Shown here piece after piece: positions 42,447 to 50,957 of a stretch of DNA of 64,000 nucleotides. Each line of letters opens with the position of its first letter. The stretch's first letter is position 1. A program made the translations under genes and the position numbers. The stretch is from the NCBI GenBank assembly GCA_964390005.1, contig CAYMGM010000009.1:1-64000 (forward strand), read 5' to 3'. The stretch is from CAYMGM01 sp964390005. Its GTDB lineage: Bacteria; Pseudomonadota; Alphaproteobacteria; UBA9219. A model generated the notes under the pieces. That model searched no databases. It was not told the DNA's origin and worked only from the letters and a program-made list of their open reading frames with translations.

Positions 42447-42862
42447 GACGAAGTGGCGCAGCTGCCTTTCAGCAGATCGGCATGCCAGCTTAAAAGACCG
42501 CCCGTCATGCTGGTCACATTGGTATAACCTTGCTGCGCGAGAAACGTCTGCGCCATCGCGCTGCGATGGCCCGAGCGGCAATAGACGACAACAGGCCGAT
42601 CTTTCGGTACCTCGTTTAACCGATTAGGTAAGGCCTTTAATGGAATGGAAAGGGCGCCCGCTATATGCCCGCTTGCGTACTCATCGGGCTCTCTAACATC
42701 GACCAAAAAGGGCGGGTTTTTTGTTTTCAGCGCGTCGGCCAACGCGGCCGGATTGACTTCGCCGCCCTTGGGCGATAGGGGCTCGGCTTGAGCGACAACA
42801 GCTCCGGCCAATGCCAAGCAAAGAAAAGAAACAAGCCCCCAGGTTTTCAAACGCAAGTTCAT
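42437..42862 (-). CDS. Periplasmic rhodanese-domain protein
   Basis: A 141-residue exported single-domain rhodanese (sulfurtransferase). It has a signal peptide (MNLRLKTWGLVSFLCLALAG...), then PPFLVDVREPDEYASGHI, LPNRLNEVPKDRPVVVYC and the active-site loop YCRSGHRS with catalytic Cys, ending SMTGGLLSWH. The C-terminus has two further Cys (CATSSHC), which could act in redox or metal binding. Family members transfer sulfane sulfur, for example to cyanide. The physiological acceptor here is unknown. The ATG at 42862 has an AAAGGA site 7 bp upstream. Confidence 0.9.
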   Translation of the reverse strand: MNLRLKTWGLVSFLCLALAGAVVAQAEPLSPKGGEVNPAALADALKTKNPPFLVDVREPDEYASGHIAGALSIPLKALPNRLNEVPKDRPVVVYCRSGHRSAMAQTFLAQQGYTNVTSMTGGLLSWHADLLKGSCATSSHC

Positions 42863-42980
42863 GATACATCCTTTCCTAAGACAGAAACGGGCAACGCCCT
42901 TCATCCAAGGAAAGTTGTACAAGCCTTGCCCGGCGGATTCACGAAAAATCTTGCCTACCGCCCCAAGATCGAAATCAAGC

Positions 42981-43433
42981 TCACGCCATCGTCGCCAAGG
43001 AACCAGCAGCGACGGTTTGCGCGACGGCATCCGAAACGCTTGATGTCGTCCCAGATTCCTTTGGTTTTGCGCTTAACCCCGCGGCAATAATGCGATCAAT
43101 ATCGACCAAGCTGCGCAGCAAATCGGGATTATACTCGGACAGCGCCCGAAAGCTGACCTTGTCGATATAGCGGCTGATATTCAAAAGCAAAACTTTTAAA
43201 TCGCGCGGCAGCGGATTTGATGGTTCGCACAAACTGACTTGAAAAATCGTCCAAAGCTGCTGGTTGTGTTTAATCGCATCAATATAATCGTCCATTGCGC
43301 TTTCGGCACGACGGGCTGATTCCAAGCGATTGGCGCAGCTTAAAAGGGCGCGGGCTTCCGTTTCGCGCACGGTTTCATCGGCGCGCTGGTGCCCTGTGTA
43401 AACATTGTGGATTTGATTGTGTGGCGTGCTCAT
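42981..43433 (-). CDS. flaF: Flagellar biosynthesis regulator FlaF
   Basis: A 150-residue FlaF-family protein, required with FlbT for flagellin production in alphaproteobacteria. It has YTGHQRADETVRETEARALL near the N-terminus, DDYIDAIKHNQQLWTIFQVS and LPRDLKVLLLNISRYIDK, all family-typical. The C-terminal ~35 residues are Ser/Ala-rich and poorly conserved. In Caulobacter FlaF promotes flagellin translation and acts as a flagellin secretion factor. A GGAGG site precedes the ATG. It follows flbT after 12 bp. Confidence 0.93.
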   Translation of the reverse strand: MSTPHNQIHNVYTGHQRADETVRETEARALLSCANRLESARRAESAMDDYIDAIKHNQQLWTIFQVSLCEPSNPLPRDLKVLLLNISRYIDKVSFRALSEYNPDLLRSLVDIDRIIAAGLSAKPKESGTTSSVSDAVAQTVAAGSLATMA

Positions 43434-43445
43434 GATGACCTCCTG

Positions 43446-43901
43446 TCAGGATGCAAGCGAAGGAACGGGTTCGGCGACAGCCTCGGTTGAAGCAAAAGGC
43501 GCGCCATTCGATGGCTCGCTTTGCGCTTTTTGTTCGGCGGCTAATAGGCGGTGGCCGATTTTGAGCGCTTTGAAAAGATCGCCTTCTTCAAGGAAGCGGA
43601 CAATCTCATCCACTTCGTCTTGAAGCTTTGGATACAGCTTGCTGAAATTTTTGAGCGTATTGACGACAAGCCCATCCATTGGCTTGCCTTTGCCTTTAAA
43701 CAGATAAATGACTTGCAAAAGGAAATAGACGTTGCTGACGTCGGATTCGTCTTTTTTCTCGATATTCATCATATAGTCTTCGCGCAAAACGGGACTGTCC
43801 GATAAAATCAGAAGCTCGGCGGGACGCCTGCCGACATTTTTAAGAACGGCGCCTCCGGCAAAGATTTTGCCTTCTGGCTTGACGCGAATTTTAAGCGGCA
43901 T
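43446..43901 (-). CDS. flbT: Flagellin mRNA regulator FlbT
   Basis: A 151-residue FlbT-family protein that binds the 5' untranslated region of flagellin mRNA and controls its stability. Family segments are MPLKIRVKPEGKIFAGGAVL, FLLQVIYLFKGKGKPMDGL and a long C-terminal helix (VDEIVRFLEEGDLFKALKIG). The ATG at 43901 with an AAGGAG site was chosen over the longer ORF because MPLKI is the family start. It sits immediately after flagellin and before flaF, the classic trio. A Ser/Ala/Glu-rich tail of ~30 residues extends beyond the family. Confidence 0.94.
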   Translation of the reverse strand: MPLKIRVKPEGKIFAGGAVLKNVGRRPAELLILSDSPVLREDYMMNIEKKDESDVSNVYFLLQVIYLFKGKGKPMDGLVVNTLKNFSKLYPKLQDEVDEIVRFLEEGDLFKALKIGHRLLAAEQKAQSEPSNGAPFASTEAVAEPVPSLAS

Positions 43902-43985
43902 GTCTCGACTCCTTCGAGGTAACGCGCGATTTTTTAACCAGCGTTCCGCACGCGATCGGAACAAAACACAAAAACCAGAAGCGCG

Positions 43986-44011
43986 GGAGGCGCGGCGGAA
44001 ACCACGCCTCC
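43986..44011 (-). terminator. Candidate terminator of the flagellin gene
   Basis: GGAGGCG (43986-43992) pairs with CGCCTCC (44005-44011) just after the flagellin stop on the minus strand. A moderately T-rich stretch follows, so readthrough into flbT is possible. Confidence 0.55.
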
Positions 44012-44024
44012 GTTGCCTTCAGAT

Positions 44025-44843
44025 TTAGAACAGACGCAGAATAGCCTGAGCCTGCTGACCCGAAATACCGAGGGCCACAACACCGAGCGAGCTCTGCGCT
44101 TGCAGGGCTTGCAGGTTTGCGCCTTCTTCGTTCGTGTCGGCCAGAACCAAGTTATCTGACGCCGTCTGCAACGTGCTGATCATCGAGTCCGTAAAGGTCG
44201 AACGTGTTTGGACAACGGTGTTGTTGTTACCAAACTGTGAAGCGTTCGTACGGAGGGTGGTCAAGGCCGTTTGCAGAAGCGATTGGGCCGCCTGAATATC
44301 CGTCACCGCCGCGAACGCGTTCGCTGCCGTGGCGATAAGCAGACCAGCCGACGTCATGTTAATGCCCGTGATCGTGAGCGACGTTGTGTTTGTCGCATCG
44401 AAATACACGGTCAAGTTTGCCGATGCGTTCAACAGGTTGGTACCGTTGAAGACCGAGTCGGTCACCAGGTAGTCGAGCTGCGTACGCAAGTTGTTATACT
44501 GCGTGGCATAGTTCGAACGCGCCGTCGCATCCGTCGTCTGCAACGCCGAGTTCGTGATACCTTGCATCTGCGCAACAACCGATTCGATGTTCGAAATAGC
44601 CGTGGTCGCAGCCGAGATTGTTTGAAGCGCTGTGGACATGCTGTCCTTCAGGCCTGACAAGTCGTTTGCACTGTTCAAGAAGCCTTGCGAAGCGAAGTAC
44701 GACGTCGCGTTGTCAAGCGCCGAGTTCACCTTCTTACCAGAAGAAAGGCGGGCCTGCGTTTGGGACAACAGTTTTGACGTGTTCTTCAAAGCCGATAAGT
44801 TCGTTCGAGCCGAAGAACTTAGCGAAATATCACCTACTGACAT
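44025..44843 (-). CDS. Flagellin
   Basis: A 272-residue flagellin, the filament subunit. The N-terminal D0/D1 part has NLSALKNTSKLLSQTQARLS and SGKKVNSALDNATSYFASQG. A short middle domain follows. The C-terminal part has SLGVVALGISGQQAQAILRLF, the normal D0 end. Its size is that of short alphaproteobacterial flagellins. An AAAGGAG site precedes the ATG, and a sigma-54 type promoter lies ~105 bp upstream. The resulting ~95-nt leader is the expected FlbT target. Only one flagellin gene is present in the window. Confidence 0.96.
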   Translation of the reverse strand: MSVGDISLSSSARTNLSALKNTSKLLSQTQARLSSGKKVNSALDNATSYFASQGFLNSANDLSGLKDSMSTALQTISAATTAISNIESVVAQMQGITNSALQTTDATARSNYATQYNNLRTQLDYLVTDSVFNGTNLLNASANLTVYFDATNTTSLTITGINMTSAGLLIATAANAFAAVTDIQAAQSLLQTALTTLRTNASQFGNNNTVVQTRSTFTDSMISTLQTASDNLVLADTNEEGANLQALQAQSSLGVVALGISGQQAQAILRLF

Positions 44844-44947
44844 GGTAGAACTCCTTTCAAGATAAAGCGGACTCCTTCCGCCGGTTGTGGATAGCCCTTA
44901 AGTTACCGTTCATTCATGAACATAGGCTTAACGGCACCTTTTAGACA

Positions 44948-44964
44948 TGCAAGCAACATGCCAA
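44948..44964 (-). promoter_or_regulatory. Sigma-54 promoter of the flagellin gene
   Basis: On the minus strand TTGGCATGTTGCTTGCA matches the -24/-12 consensus TGGCAYR-N4-TTGCW in every conserved position. The inferred transcript start is near 44936. Class-IV flagellar genes in several alphaproteobacteria are RpoN-dependent with a FlbD/FleQ-type activator. Confidence 0.75.
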
Positions 44965-44967
44965 AAC

Positions 44968-44981
44968 TTGACTTGAGTCAA
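44968..44981 (-). promoter_or_regulatory. Inverted repeat adjoining the sigma-54 promoter
   Basis: TTGACT and AGTCAA flank a 2-bp centre directly upstream of the -24 element. Possible site for the cognate enhancer-binding protein or another regulator. The rest of 44982-45166 carries no gene that I would accept. Confidence 0.45.
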
Positions 44982-45166
44982 TTTTCTTCAACGCGCTTTG
45001 TTTTTCCTTTCTCTTTTTTGCCTTGCCCAGCTGCTGACCAGGCAATATTTGCCGATCCGGCTTTGAGCGGAACAACACTCTATTGCCCACCGGCAATTTT
45101 TTCCGCCTCGACACAAGCCCCTGAACCTGTAATCACTGTCAAAACCTTTTGATGGAATAGACAGAT

Positions 45167-45784
45167 ATGCTTTTCGCGCCTTCGACTTCACTTCTCGTTT
45201 TCGCTCTTGAAGCCGAGGCTCAAGATTACTTTACAGCCTATCCCACCTTGTTTTGCGGTGTCGGCAAAGTCAATGCGACCTACCATTTAACGTCGGCACT
45301 CACACGCTGGATCGCGGAAAAAGGGGCCCCACCGACAAGCGTTCTCAACTTGGGAAGCGCGGGATCTGCCGTTTTTGCACCGGGACAGCTTGTCAATTGT
45401 ACACAGTTTGTCCAACGCGATATGGACGCTACCTCGCTTGGGTGCGCGGGCTATGCCACCCCCTTTGATGATACACCCCATATCCTGAAAAACGGGTTGC
45501 GTTTTTCCTCTTTCCCCGAGGGAATTTGCGGCACGGGCGATACCTTTGTAACAAATGAACAAAAGAGCGCATGGACCGTAGTCGACATGGAGGCTTATGC
45601 CCTTGCAAAGGTTTGTCTTTTTTTCAACATCCCCTTTGCCTGTTTTAAATACATCACCGATGGGGCTGATAATGGCGCGGCAAAGTCCTGGAAGGATCAA
45701 TTGCGTTTGGCGGCTCAAAGTCTTCAAAAAGCACTGGATACCATCGCCCCGGCGCAAAATCCGTCATCTGACACCTTGATTTAA
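45167..45784 (+). CDS. Purine/MTA-SAH type nucleosidase-phosphorylase family protein
   Basis: A 205-residue protein of the PNP/UDP superfamily, the MTA/SAH nucleosidase-like branch. It has CGVGKVNATYHLTSALTRWI, VLNLGSAGSAVFAPGQLVNC (family N-x-G-x-AG), GTGDTFV, VVDMEAYALAKVC with the conserved Met-Glu for the ribose, and YITDGADNGAAKSW with the catalytic Asp in the T-DGAD loop. Such enzymes split N-glycosidic bonds of S-adenosylhomocysteine, methylthioadenosine or nucleosides. The exact substrate is uncertain. The ribosome site (GGAA) is modest. The gene stands alone between flagellin and the secreted-domain cluster. Confidence 0.85.
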   Translation: MLFAPSTSLLVFALEAEAQDYFTAYPTLFCGVGKVNATYHLTSALTRWIAEKGAPPTSVLNLGSAGSAVFAPGQLVNCTQFVQRDMDATSLGCAGYATPFDDTPHILKNGLRFSSFPEGICGTGDTFVTNEQKSAWTVVDMEAYALAKVCLFFNIPFACFKYITDGADNGAAKSWKDQLRLAAQSLQKALDTIAPAQNPSSDTLI

Positions 45785-45922
45785 GGGGCCAAATAATTAA
45801 AAACATGATCCGCGATAAACTTTTTGCAACCTTTTTCTCTTATCCATAGAATAAACCTTCGCGCAATTGTCGGAAGATGGGTTTGCGTTTAGGTTATAAG
45901 CTCCTTTGAATTGGAAGGTTCC

Positions 45923-46231
45923 ATGAAGCTTCATTTTCTTCCCAAACACAAAATTCTACGTCGTGTCCTTTTCTTCAGCCTCGCGTTCGCCTGCTTGTTT
46001 ACCGTCGCCGTCTTTGCGGCTGAAATCACAGGCGTTGGCAGCGTTTGCGTTGCAGGACAAAGCCGCGCGGACTGGGACAGCCTTTTCCAATGCATTGGCA
46101 CCGCGTGGCAACGCGCCCCTCTTTGGCTTGGGGCCGCGACAGATACTTGCGACGCCAATCATGCAGGAATTATTCAATGGACAGGCACGGCCTTTCAAGG
46201 CTGCGATGGCTCGAACTGGGTCGCGTTTTAA
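45923..46231 (+). CDS. Minimal secreted protein with the four-Cys DWD/QWTG domain (copy 1)
   Basis: A 102-residue protein: a signal peptide (residues ~1-33, VLFFSLAFACLFTVAVFAA) and then just one domain with Cys spacing C-x14-C-x18-C-x17-C. Conserved cores are SRADWDSLFQC and HAGIIQWTGTAFQGC. The same domain occurs in 46256-47788, 47962-48906 and 54463-55059. A GGAAGG site precedes the ATG, and the earlier ATG of the longer ORF is not used. I do not know a named family. It vaguely resembles the 'C-x-G-x-x-W' tail domains of some pilin and adhesin proteins of alphaproteobacteria. Function unknown. Confidence 0.75.
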   Translation: MKLHFLPKHKILRRVLFFSLAFACLFTVAVFAAEITGVGSVCVAGQSRADWDSLFQCIGTAWQRAPLWLGAATDTCDANHAGIIQWTGTAFQGCDGSNWVAF

Positions 46232-46255
46232 CACAAGTGGAGCAGACCGTCTTCC

Positions 46256-47788
46256 ATGCGGAATAAAATCCTTCTTTCCCTTTTCTCTTTCGCCATTCTT
46301 TCCTTCTGCGCGGTCTCTTCTGCGGGTTATGCCACCGAGGCAACAACAGTTGACGGCGCCTGTACGACTGGAACAAGCCGCGCGGACTGGGACAGCCTTT
46401 TTCAATGTGTCGACGGCAAATGGAAACGTGCAGCTTACCGGCTCGGCACGACATCAGACGGCTGTGATGCTGGCCACGCCGGACAGCTTCAATGGACGGG
46501 ATCGGCCTTTAAAAAATGCGATGGCGGTGGCGCGTGGCAAGATATGGGGGGTGGAAGCAACAGCGGCGCCTGTGATATGGGAACGTCCCTTCTCTTGCAT
46601 ATGGACGGGGCGCAAGGAAGCTCAACCATCACCAACAGCTCTATTTACAGTCAGATTCAATATTACAATGCGACCCTAACAAACAGTGGCGTGACGATAG
46701 ATACAGGCGTGTCAAAGTTTGGCGGCGCGAGTGGTTATTTTAACGGCAGCAGTTATTTGACAACCGACTATCGGCTTAACTGTCCTCACAACGATTTTAC
46801 CATTGATTTTTGGATGTATCCCGTCGTCATTGGCGTCAATTCTGTCCTTGTCGGCGTCATGGGAGACTTTAACAACAACTGGTGGGCGATCAGCTATGGA
46901 GCAGCCAATAAATTAAGCTATTCCGGACGAACGGCGGGTGTCATGACATCCGTAACATCGACAACAACCCTAGCCGCCAATACATGGTACCATGTCGCTG
47001 TTGTCCGAAGCGGAACAACCCTTAGCCTTTATATCAACGGAACGCTGGAAAGCACGGCAACCATGTCGAGCGATCCTTATTGTACGTCGACCTCGAACCC
47101 CGTTCTTGGATACTGGGGCAGTTATGGCCAGTATTACAAAGGCTATATTGACGAATATCGGTTCTCAACCCTTGCGCGCTGGACAAGCAATTTTACCCCG
47201 CCGACAACCGCCTATACAACCTGTGGATCCAGCGGTACAGCTACGGCTTATTATGGGTTTCAAAACCCAACCAGTCTCGTTTATGGCGCAACGCCAACCT
47301 CTTCTATTTTAGCTTTTAACGGCACAACAGCGCAGGCGGTATCTGTCTCTGGCGATGGTTCGCCTCAGCTAAGAATCAACGGCGGATCGTGGGTCACATC
47401 GGGCACGATCTCACCCGGACAAACCATCCAATTGCAAAACGGCCCCTTAATGGCCAATGGAACCACTTATACGACAACCCTTGTCACCGGAACGCAAACC
47501 GATACATGGAAGGCGACGACAGCCAACAAAACGCTTGTGTGGGGCGTTTATAACTCGGGGCATGGCTCTGTTCCTTCCGGGCCGTGCCAAGTCGGCGTTT
47601 CTTGTTCCTTAACAAACACCTTAAGCACAGACGACACGGGTTGGTGCGGCAGCTGGATTCGGTCAACCATCCAAACCTATGCCAACTCGACCGCCATTAC
47701 GTCGGGGGCCTATAACGGTTGCGGCGGCTCTTCTTATAGCGGAACCTCTCTCTCCCCACCGGCCTATTCCTCTATCGGGGTCCAATGA
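46256..47788 (+). CDS. Secreted four-Cys domain protein with LamG-like lectin domain (copy 2)
   Basis: A 510-residue exported protein. It has a signal peptide (~1-25), then the shared domain with Cys at 36, 51, 70 and 88 (SRADWDSLFQC, HAGQLQWTGSAF). A LamG/concanavalin-type lectin domain follows at ~107-320: FTIDFWMYPVVIGVNSVLVG, NTWYHVAVVRSGTTLSLYIN, GYIDEYRFSTLARWTSNF. Next is an Ig-like region (~325-420, LRINGGSWVTSGTISPGQTI) and a Cys-containing C-terminal tail (GPCQVGVSCS, GWCGSW). The architecture suggests a surface or released adhesin binding polysaccharide; this is inference. It lies only 24 bp after copy 1. Confidence 0.8.
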   Translation: MRNKILLSLFSFAILSFCAVSSAGYATEATTVDGACTTGTSRADWDSLFQCVDGKWKRAAYRLGTTSDGCDAGHAGQLQWTGSAFKKCDGGGAWQDMGGGSNSGACDMGTSLLLHMDGAQGSSTITNSSIYSQIQYYNATLTNSGVTIDTGVSKFGGASGYFNGSSYLTTDYRLNCPHNDFTIDFWMYPVVIGVNSVLVGVMGDFNNNWWAISYGAANKLSYSGRTAGVMTSVTSTTTLAANTWYHVAVVRSGTTLSLYINGTLESTATMSSDPYCTSTSNPVLGYWGSYGQYYKGYIDEYRFSTLARWTSNFTPPTTAYTTCGSSGTATAYYGFQNPTSLVYGATPTSSILAFNGTTAQAVSVSGDGSPQLRINGGSWVTSGTISPGQTIQLQNGPLMANGTTYTTTLVTGTQTDTWKATTANKTLVWGVYNSGHGSVPSGPCQVGVSCSLTNTLSTDDTGWCGSWIRSTIQTYANSTAITSGAYNGCGGSSYSGTSLSPPAYSSIGVQ

Positions 47789-47961
47789 CAACGTCAACGA
47801 TGCGGCCTGGGTAAAAAAGCCGTTCGACTTGGATATATTCAAATTGACCTTTCCACCATAGACTTATGTGCTAAATGCATATTTTGCAGGATTTCATGTC
47901 TTGGCCTTATTGCTGCCCCCCCCACAATATGCTTAAATATCAGAAAATTGGTGGGGTCTAT

Positions 47962-48906
47962 ATGAAACGGCTGTCTCTTTCGTGCGTTCTGCTTTTCGTT
48001 TTTCTTCTTCCGCCGTGCCACTCTTTCGCCGGAGAGGCGACAACCGTCGGTGGTCCATGCACGACAGGCCTGCATCGCGCCGATTGGGATGCTCTATTTC
48101 AATGTGTCGGCAGCGTTTGGAAACGCGCGGCCATTTGGCTTGGCGCTTCGTCTGATGCTTGCGATTCAAGCCATGCTGGACAAATCCAATGGACGGGGAC
48201 TGCTTTTCAAAAATGCGACGGCAGCGGTTCATGGAAGGATTTAGGGGGCGGCGACGCAAACTATTACGGTCTTCAAAACCTCACGATGGTCCCTTATGGC
48301 AAAACGGTCAAATCAAGCACGCTTCAATATACGGCCAAGGGCTCGTCAACGGTCAGCATAACGTCGCCCGCCCAAATCAGCATCAATGGCGGTGCGTGGA
48401 CCTCATCTGGAACCATCAGCACGGGACAATCGCTGCAATTGCAAATCACCGCCCCCATGGCGGATAATGCTACGCTTTCCGTTAACCTGACAACGGGAAC
48501 AAAGGTTGACCCGTGGACCATTACAACCGCCCCCTCAACATGGGCCCAAGGCGGAAATTCATATAATGGATATAACATTTTTTCGCGATGGTGCCGGGTG
48601 GGGCAAAGCTGTTCCAGCGGTTGGTGTTATTATAACTGTGACGGAAACGGCATCGTAGGCTGCACCATGGCGGCGGCGGTCACGACGTATGCCGGGTCCA
48701 TCAGCATCGTCGACAGCCAAAGTCCGGGCTCATCCGGTTCTTATACGACAAACACCTCGAGCAACGCCTATGTCCATGTTGCTGTGTGCCCGGGAACGCT
48801 TTCACCGCCGAATCCTTCCGGCTTGCTGATGACCACGCCCCCCTATACGCGATGCAACGCCTCTGATGCGGGCAACGTCGATTCAGGCTGTACGATTGTT
48901 TATTAG
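47962..48906 (+). CDS. Secreted four-Cys domain protein with Ig-like domain (copy 3)
   Basis: A 314-residue exported protein: signal peptide (LSCVLLFVFLLPPCHSFAG), the shared domain with exact C-x14-C-x18-C-x17-C spacing (HRADWDALFQC, HAGQIQWTGTAF), then an Ig-like domain also present in copy 2. Corresponding segments are YYGLQNLTMVPYG / YYGFQNPTSLVYG and ISINGGAWTSSGTISTGQSL / LRINGGSWVTSGTISPGQTI. A Cys-rich tail ends the protein (WCRVGQSCSSGWCYYNC). It lacks the LamG domain of copy 2. The ATG at 47962 with a GGGG site starts the signal peptide, and the earlier ATG at 47875 is not used. 47789-47961 looks empty. Confidence 0.8.
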   Translation: MKRLSLSCVLLFVFLLPPCHSFAGEATTVGGPCTTGLHRADWDALFQCVGSVWKRAAIWLGASSDACDSSHAGQIQWTGTAFQKCDGSGSWKDLGGGDANYYGLQNLTMVPYGKTVKSSTLQYTAKGSSTVSITSPAQISINGGAWTSSGTISTGQSLQLQITAPMADNATLSVNLTTGTKVDPWTITTAPSTWAQGGNSYNGYNIFSRWCRVGQSCSSGWCYYNCDGNGIVGCTMAAAVTTYAGSISIVDSQSPGSSGSYTTNTSSNAYVHVAVCPGTLSPPNPSGLLMTTPPYTRCNASDAGNVDSGCTIVY

Positions 48907-48917
48907 GATCACAAGTT

Positions 48918-49859
48918 TCATTCCATGCGTGCGCTATAGGTATAGCGAAACAAAGGAATCCTTCTGTTTTGAAATCTCACTTGAGAGGCGGCCTCCGGGT
49001 AGGCATCGGCCCAGTCTTTTTGTTGCAAAGCCGTGTCTTTCCTCACAACAAGGACCTGCTGCCGCGCCAGTTGCCGCACAAGAGAGCCCTTTTTCGTTGT
49101 CTCAAGGTTGCCAACAATTTCCTTTTGCCGCGCGATTGAGAGTGCGCGAACAAGGATCGCGAGCCCGTCGCCCCCGACAGCGATCAAAGCCGCTGTTAAG
49201 GGAAGAACTTGCACAAGGCCGATACAAGAAAAAAGAACGCCCGGCATGCACAAGAATTCGGCCAAAAGGTTTGGATTATTCAGAGAGAGCTCTTTGACGT
49301 GTTTCCCATAAGCTTTTGCATAAGCCTGCCAAGACAATCCTTTCGGAAGAGAGGGAAAGGCCAGTTCTTTTTCTCCTTGCTTCAAGACGCAACGAACAAG
49401 CGCTGCCGCACAGAAAGCAAGGCCCGAGATAATAATCGCCCTGTTGCCAAGAAGCGAGCCCGCCAAAACATACATCAGAGATGCCGTCACATCGATAACA
49501 GAGATATTGAAGATAAGGGCATTTCTCCGTTTGATCTGCCGGTTCAAGCGCTTTCTTTCCTGAACAGAAAGCGCGCTGTCAGGCGGTTTAACAGCAGGAA
49601 TGGGCACCATCCCACCAATGCCAACAACGAACCAAAGGCCTAAAGCCGCGGAAATGGCCGCATAGGCAACATCGGTGGCCGAGGCTTTGCCTTGAAGAAG
49701 ATTGAGGATGGAAGGCGATACAATGTCTCCGACACTGCCGCAGGTGACAACCTCGAAAGCTGAGCCAATGTATAAGCCGTGATAGCGAACGAATTGAATA
49801 GCGCCACGTGCAATCTGTTTTGCTTTCGCTTGCGCCCTTTTAAATAGAGACCCCACCAC
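48918..49859 (-). CDS. Multi-spanning membrane protein, tandem family (copy 1)
   Basis: A 313-residue protein with about six hydrophobic segments. Signature stretches shared with the neighbouring copy are FVRYHGLYI-SA-EVV-CGSVG, NRQIKRRNALIFNISVIDV, and SLNNPNLLAEFLCMPGVLFS. The C-terminal ~50 residues are basic and probably cytoplasmic. The start is one of two tandem GTG codons (49859 or 49856) behind GAAGGA. I cannot assign a family; it is not an obvious transporter or receptor. It is convergent with the secreted-domain gene at 47962-48906. Confidence 0.7.
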   Translation of the reverse strand: MVGSLFKRAQAKAKQIARGAIQFVRYHGLYIGSAFEVVTCGSVGDIVSPSILNLLQGKASATDVAYAAISAALGLWFVVGIGGMVPIPAVKPPDSALSVQERKRLNRQIKRRNALIFNISVIDVTASLMYVLAGSLLGNRAIIISGLAFCAAALVRCVLKQGEKELAFPSLPKGLSWQAYAKAYGKHVKELSLNNPNLLAEFLCMPGVLFSCIGLVQVLPLTAALIAVGGDGLAILVRALSIARQKEIVGNLETTKKGSLVRQLARQQVLVVRKDTALQQKDWADAYPEAASQVRFQNRRIPLFRYTYSARME

Positions 49860-49962
49860 GATCCTTCACCCTGACATTAATTTAAAAATAAGTATATCAT
49901 CAATTAAATTTAGTATGCCTTGTAGATCTTTAATAATTTGTATAAGGCCAACGTTCTTTGCG

Positions 49963-50802
49963 CTAGCCCAATCTGCTACTGCAAGGCGCTGTTTCTTGAG
50001 CCGATGCCACGGGCCTACTGTTGTTTTTCCTTTTTGGGCTGCCTGTGTCTTCGGTTAATTCCTTTTGTCGCGCGATGGAAAAGGTTCGAACAAGGGTCGC
50101 CAGCCCATATCCGCCCACGGCAAGCCAAGCGACTTCCTTGGGAAGCATTTCCAAAAGACCGCAGCAGGAAAAATAGATGCCGGGTAAACACAAGATTTCG
50201 GCAGGAAGGTTTGGGTTGTTAACAGATAAATCTTTCACATATTTCGCATGGGCTTTGGCGCGCGCGAACAAGGGCGCCCCCTTTGGCACAGCGGGGCGCG
50301 TCAGCTCTCTTTCTCCCTGCCTAAAACCGCAGCGGACAAACGCCGAGAAAAAAAACGAGGCCCCTGATATAATAAGAGATTTCTTGTCAAGAAGGACCCC
50401 GGCCACGGCATACATTGCCGACGCCATCATATCGATCGCAGAAATGTTGAAAATCAGGGCATTTCGCCGTTTGATCTGTTGGTTCAAACGGTTTTTTTCC
50501 TGAAGGGAAAGCGCCTTGTTTGTTGTTTTATTTACGGCGGCGATTGGGATCATCCCCCCCACGCCAACGACCAACCACAGGGCTAAAGCGGCGGAAACAG
50601 CCGAAAAGCCAACGTCGGTCATCGAAGCTTGGCCTTGTACAAGCCGCTTTATCGAGGGATACGTGACCTCCCCGACGCTGCCACAAGAAACGACCTCCAA
50701 GGCTGAGGCAATGTACAGGCCATGATAGCGAACGAAATGAACAGCGGCCTTCGTGTCTTTTTTTGCTATGGCTTGCGCTCTTTTTAAAAATGCCTTGAAC
50801 AC
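49963..50802 (-). CDS. Multi-spanning membrane protein, tandem family (copy 2)
   Basis: A 279-residue paralog of the preceding protein, with the same order of conserved blocks: FVRYHGLYIASALEVVSCGS, QQIKRRNALIFNISAIDMMA, VNNPNLPAEILCLPGIYFSC and RTFSIARQKEL. The GTG at 50802 aligns codon-for-codon with the GTG start of copy 1 and has GGAAG just upstream. The ATG starts further upstream (50889 and 51108) have no ribosome site and extend into repeat DNA. The C-terminus is shorter than in copy 1. Function unknown. Confidence 0.68.
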   Translation of the reverse strand: MFKAFLKRAQAIAKKDTKAAVHFVRYHGLYIASALEVVSCGSVGEVTYPSIKRLVQGQASMTDVGFSAVSAALALWLVVGVGGMIPIAAVNKTTNKALSLQEKNRLNQQIKRRNALIFNISAIDMMASAMYAVAGVLLDKKSLIISGASFFFSAFVRCGFRQGERELTRPAVPKGAPLFARAKAHAKYVKDLSVNNPNLPAEILCLPGIYFSCCGLLEMLPKEVAWLAVGGYGLATLVRTFSIARQKELTEDTGSPKRKNNSRPVASAQETAPCSSRLG

Positions 50803-50957
50803 GCTCTTCCGACCCCGCAACACATAAAATAAGTATGTTATTCGTTGCAATAAATATATCACGGTTTCTCCTGCGAGAAATACTATCATGCGAATTTTTT
50901 GTGTTTTCGTTGAAAAACAAAGCGTTAAACTCTTCCCTTCAGTAACCCCCTCCTCGC

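Noticed and set aside
44916..45152. 78-codon plus-strand ORF upstream of the nucleosidase
   Set aside because: It covers the flagellin sigma-54 promoter, has no ribosome site and reads as unrelated residues.
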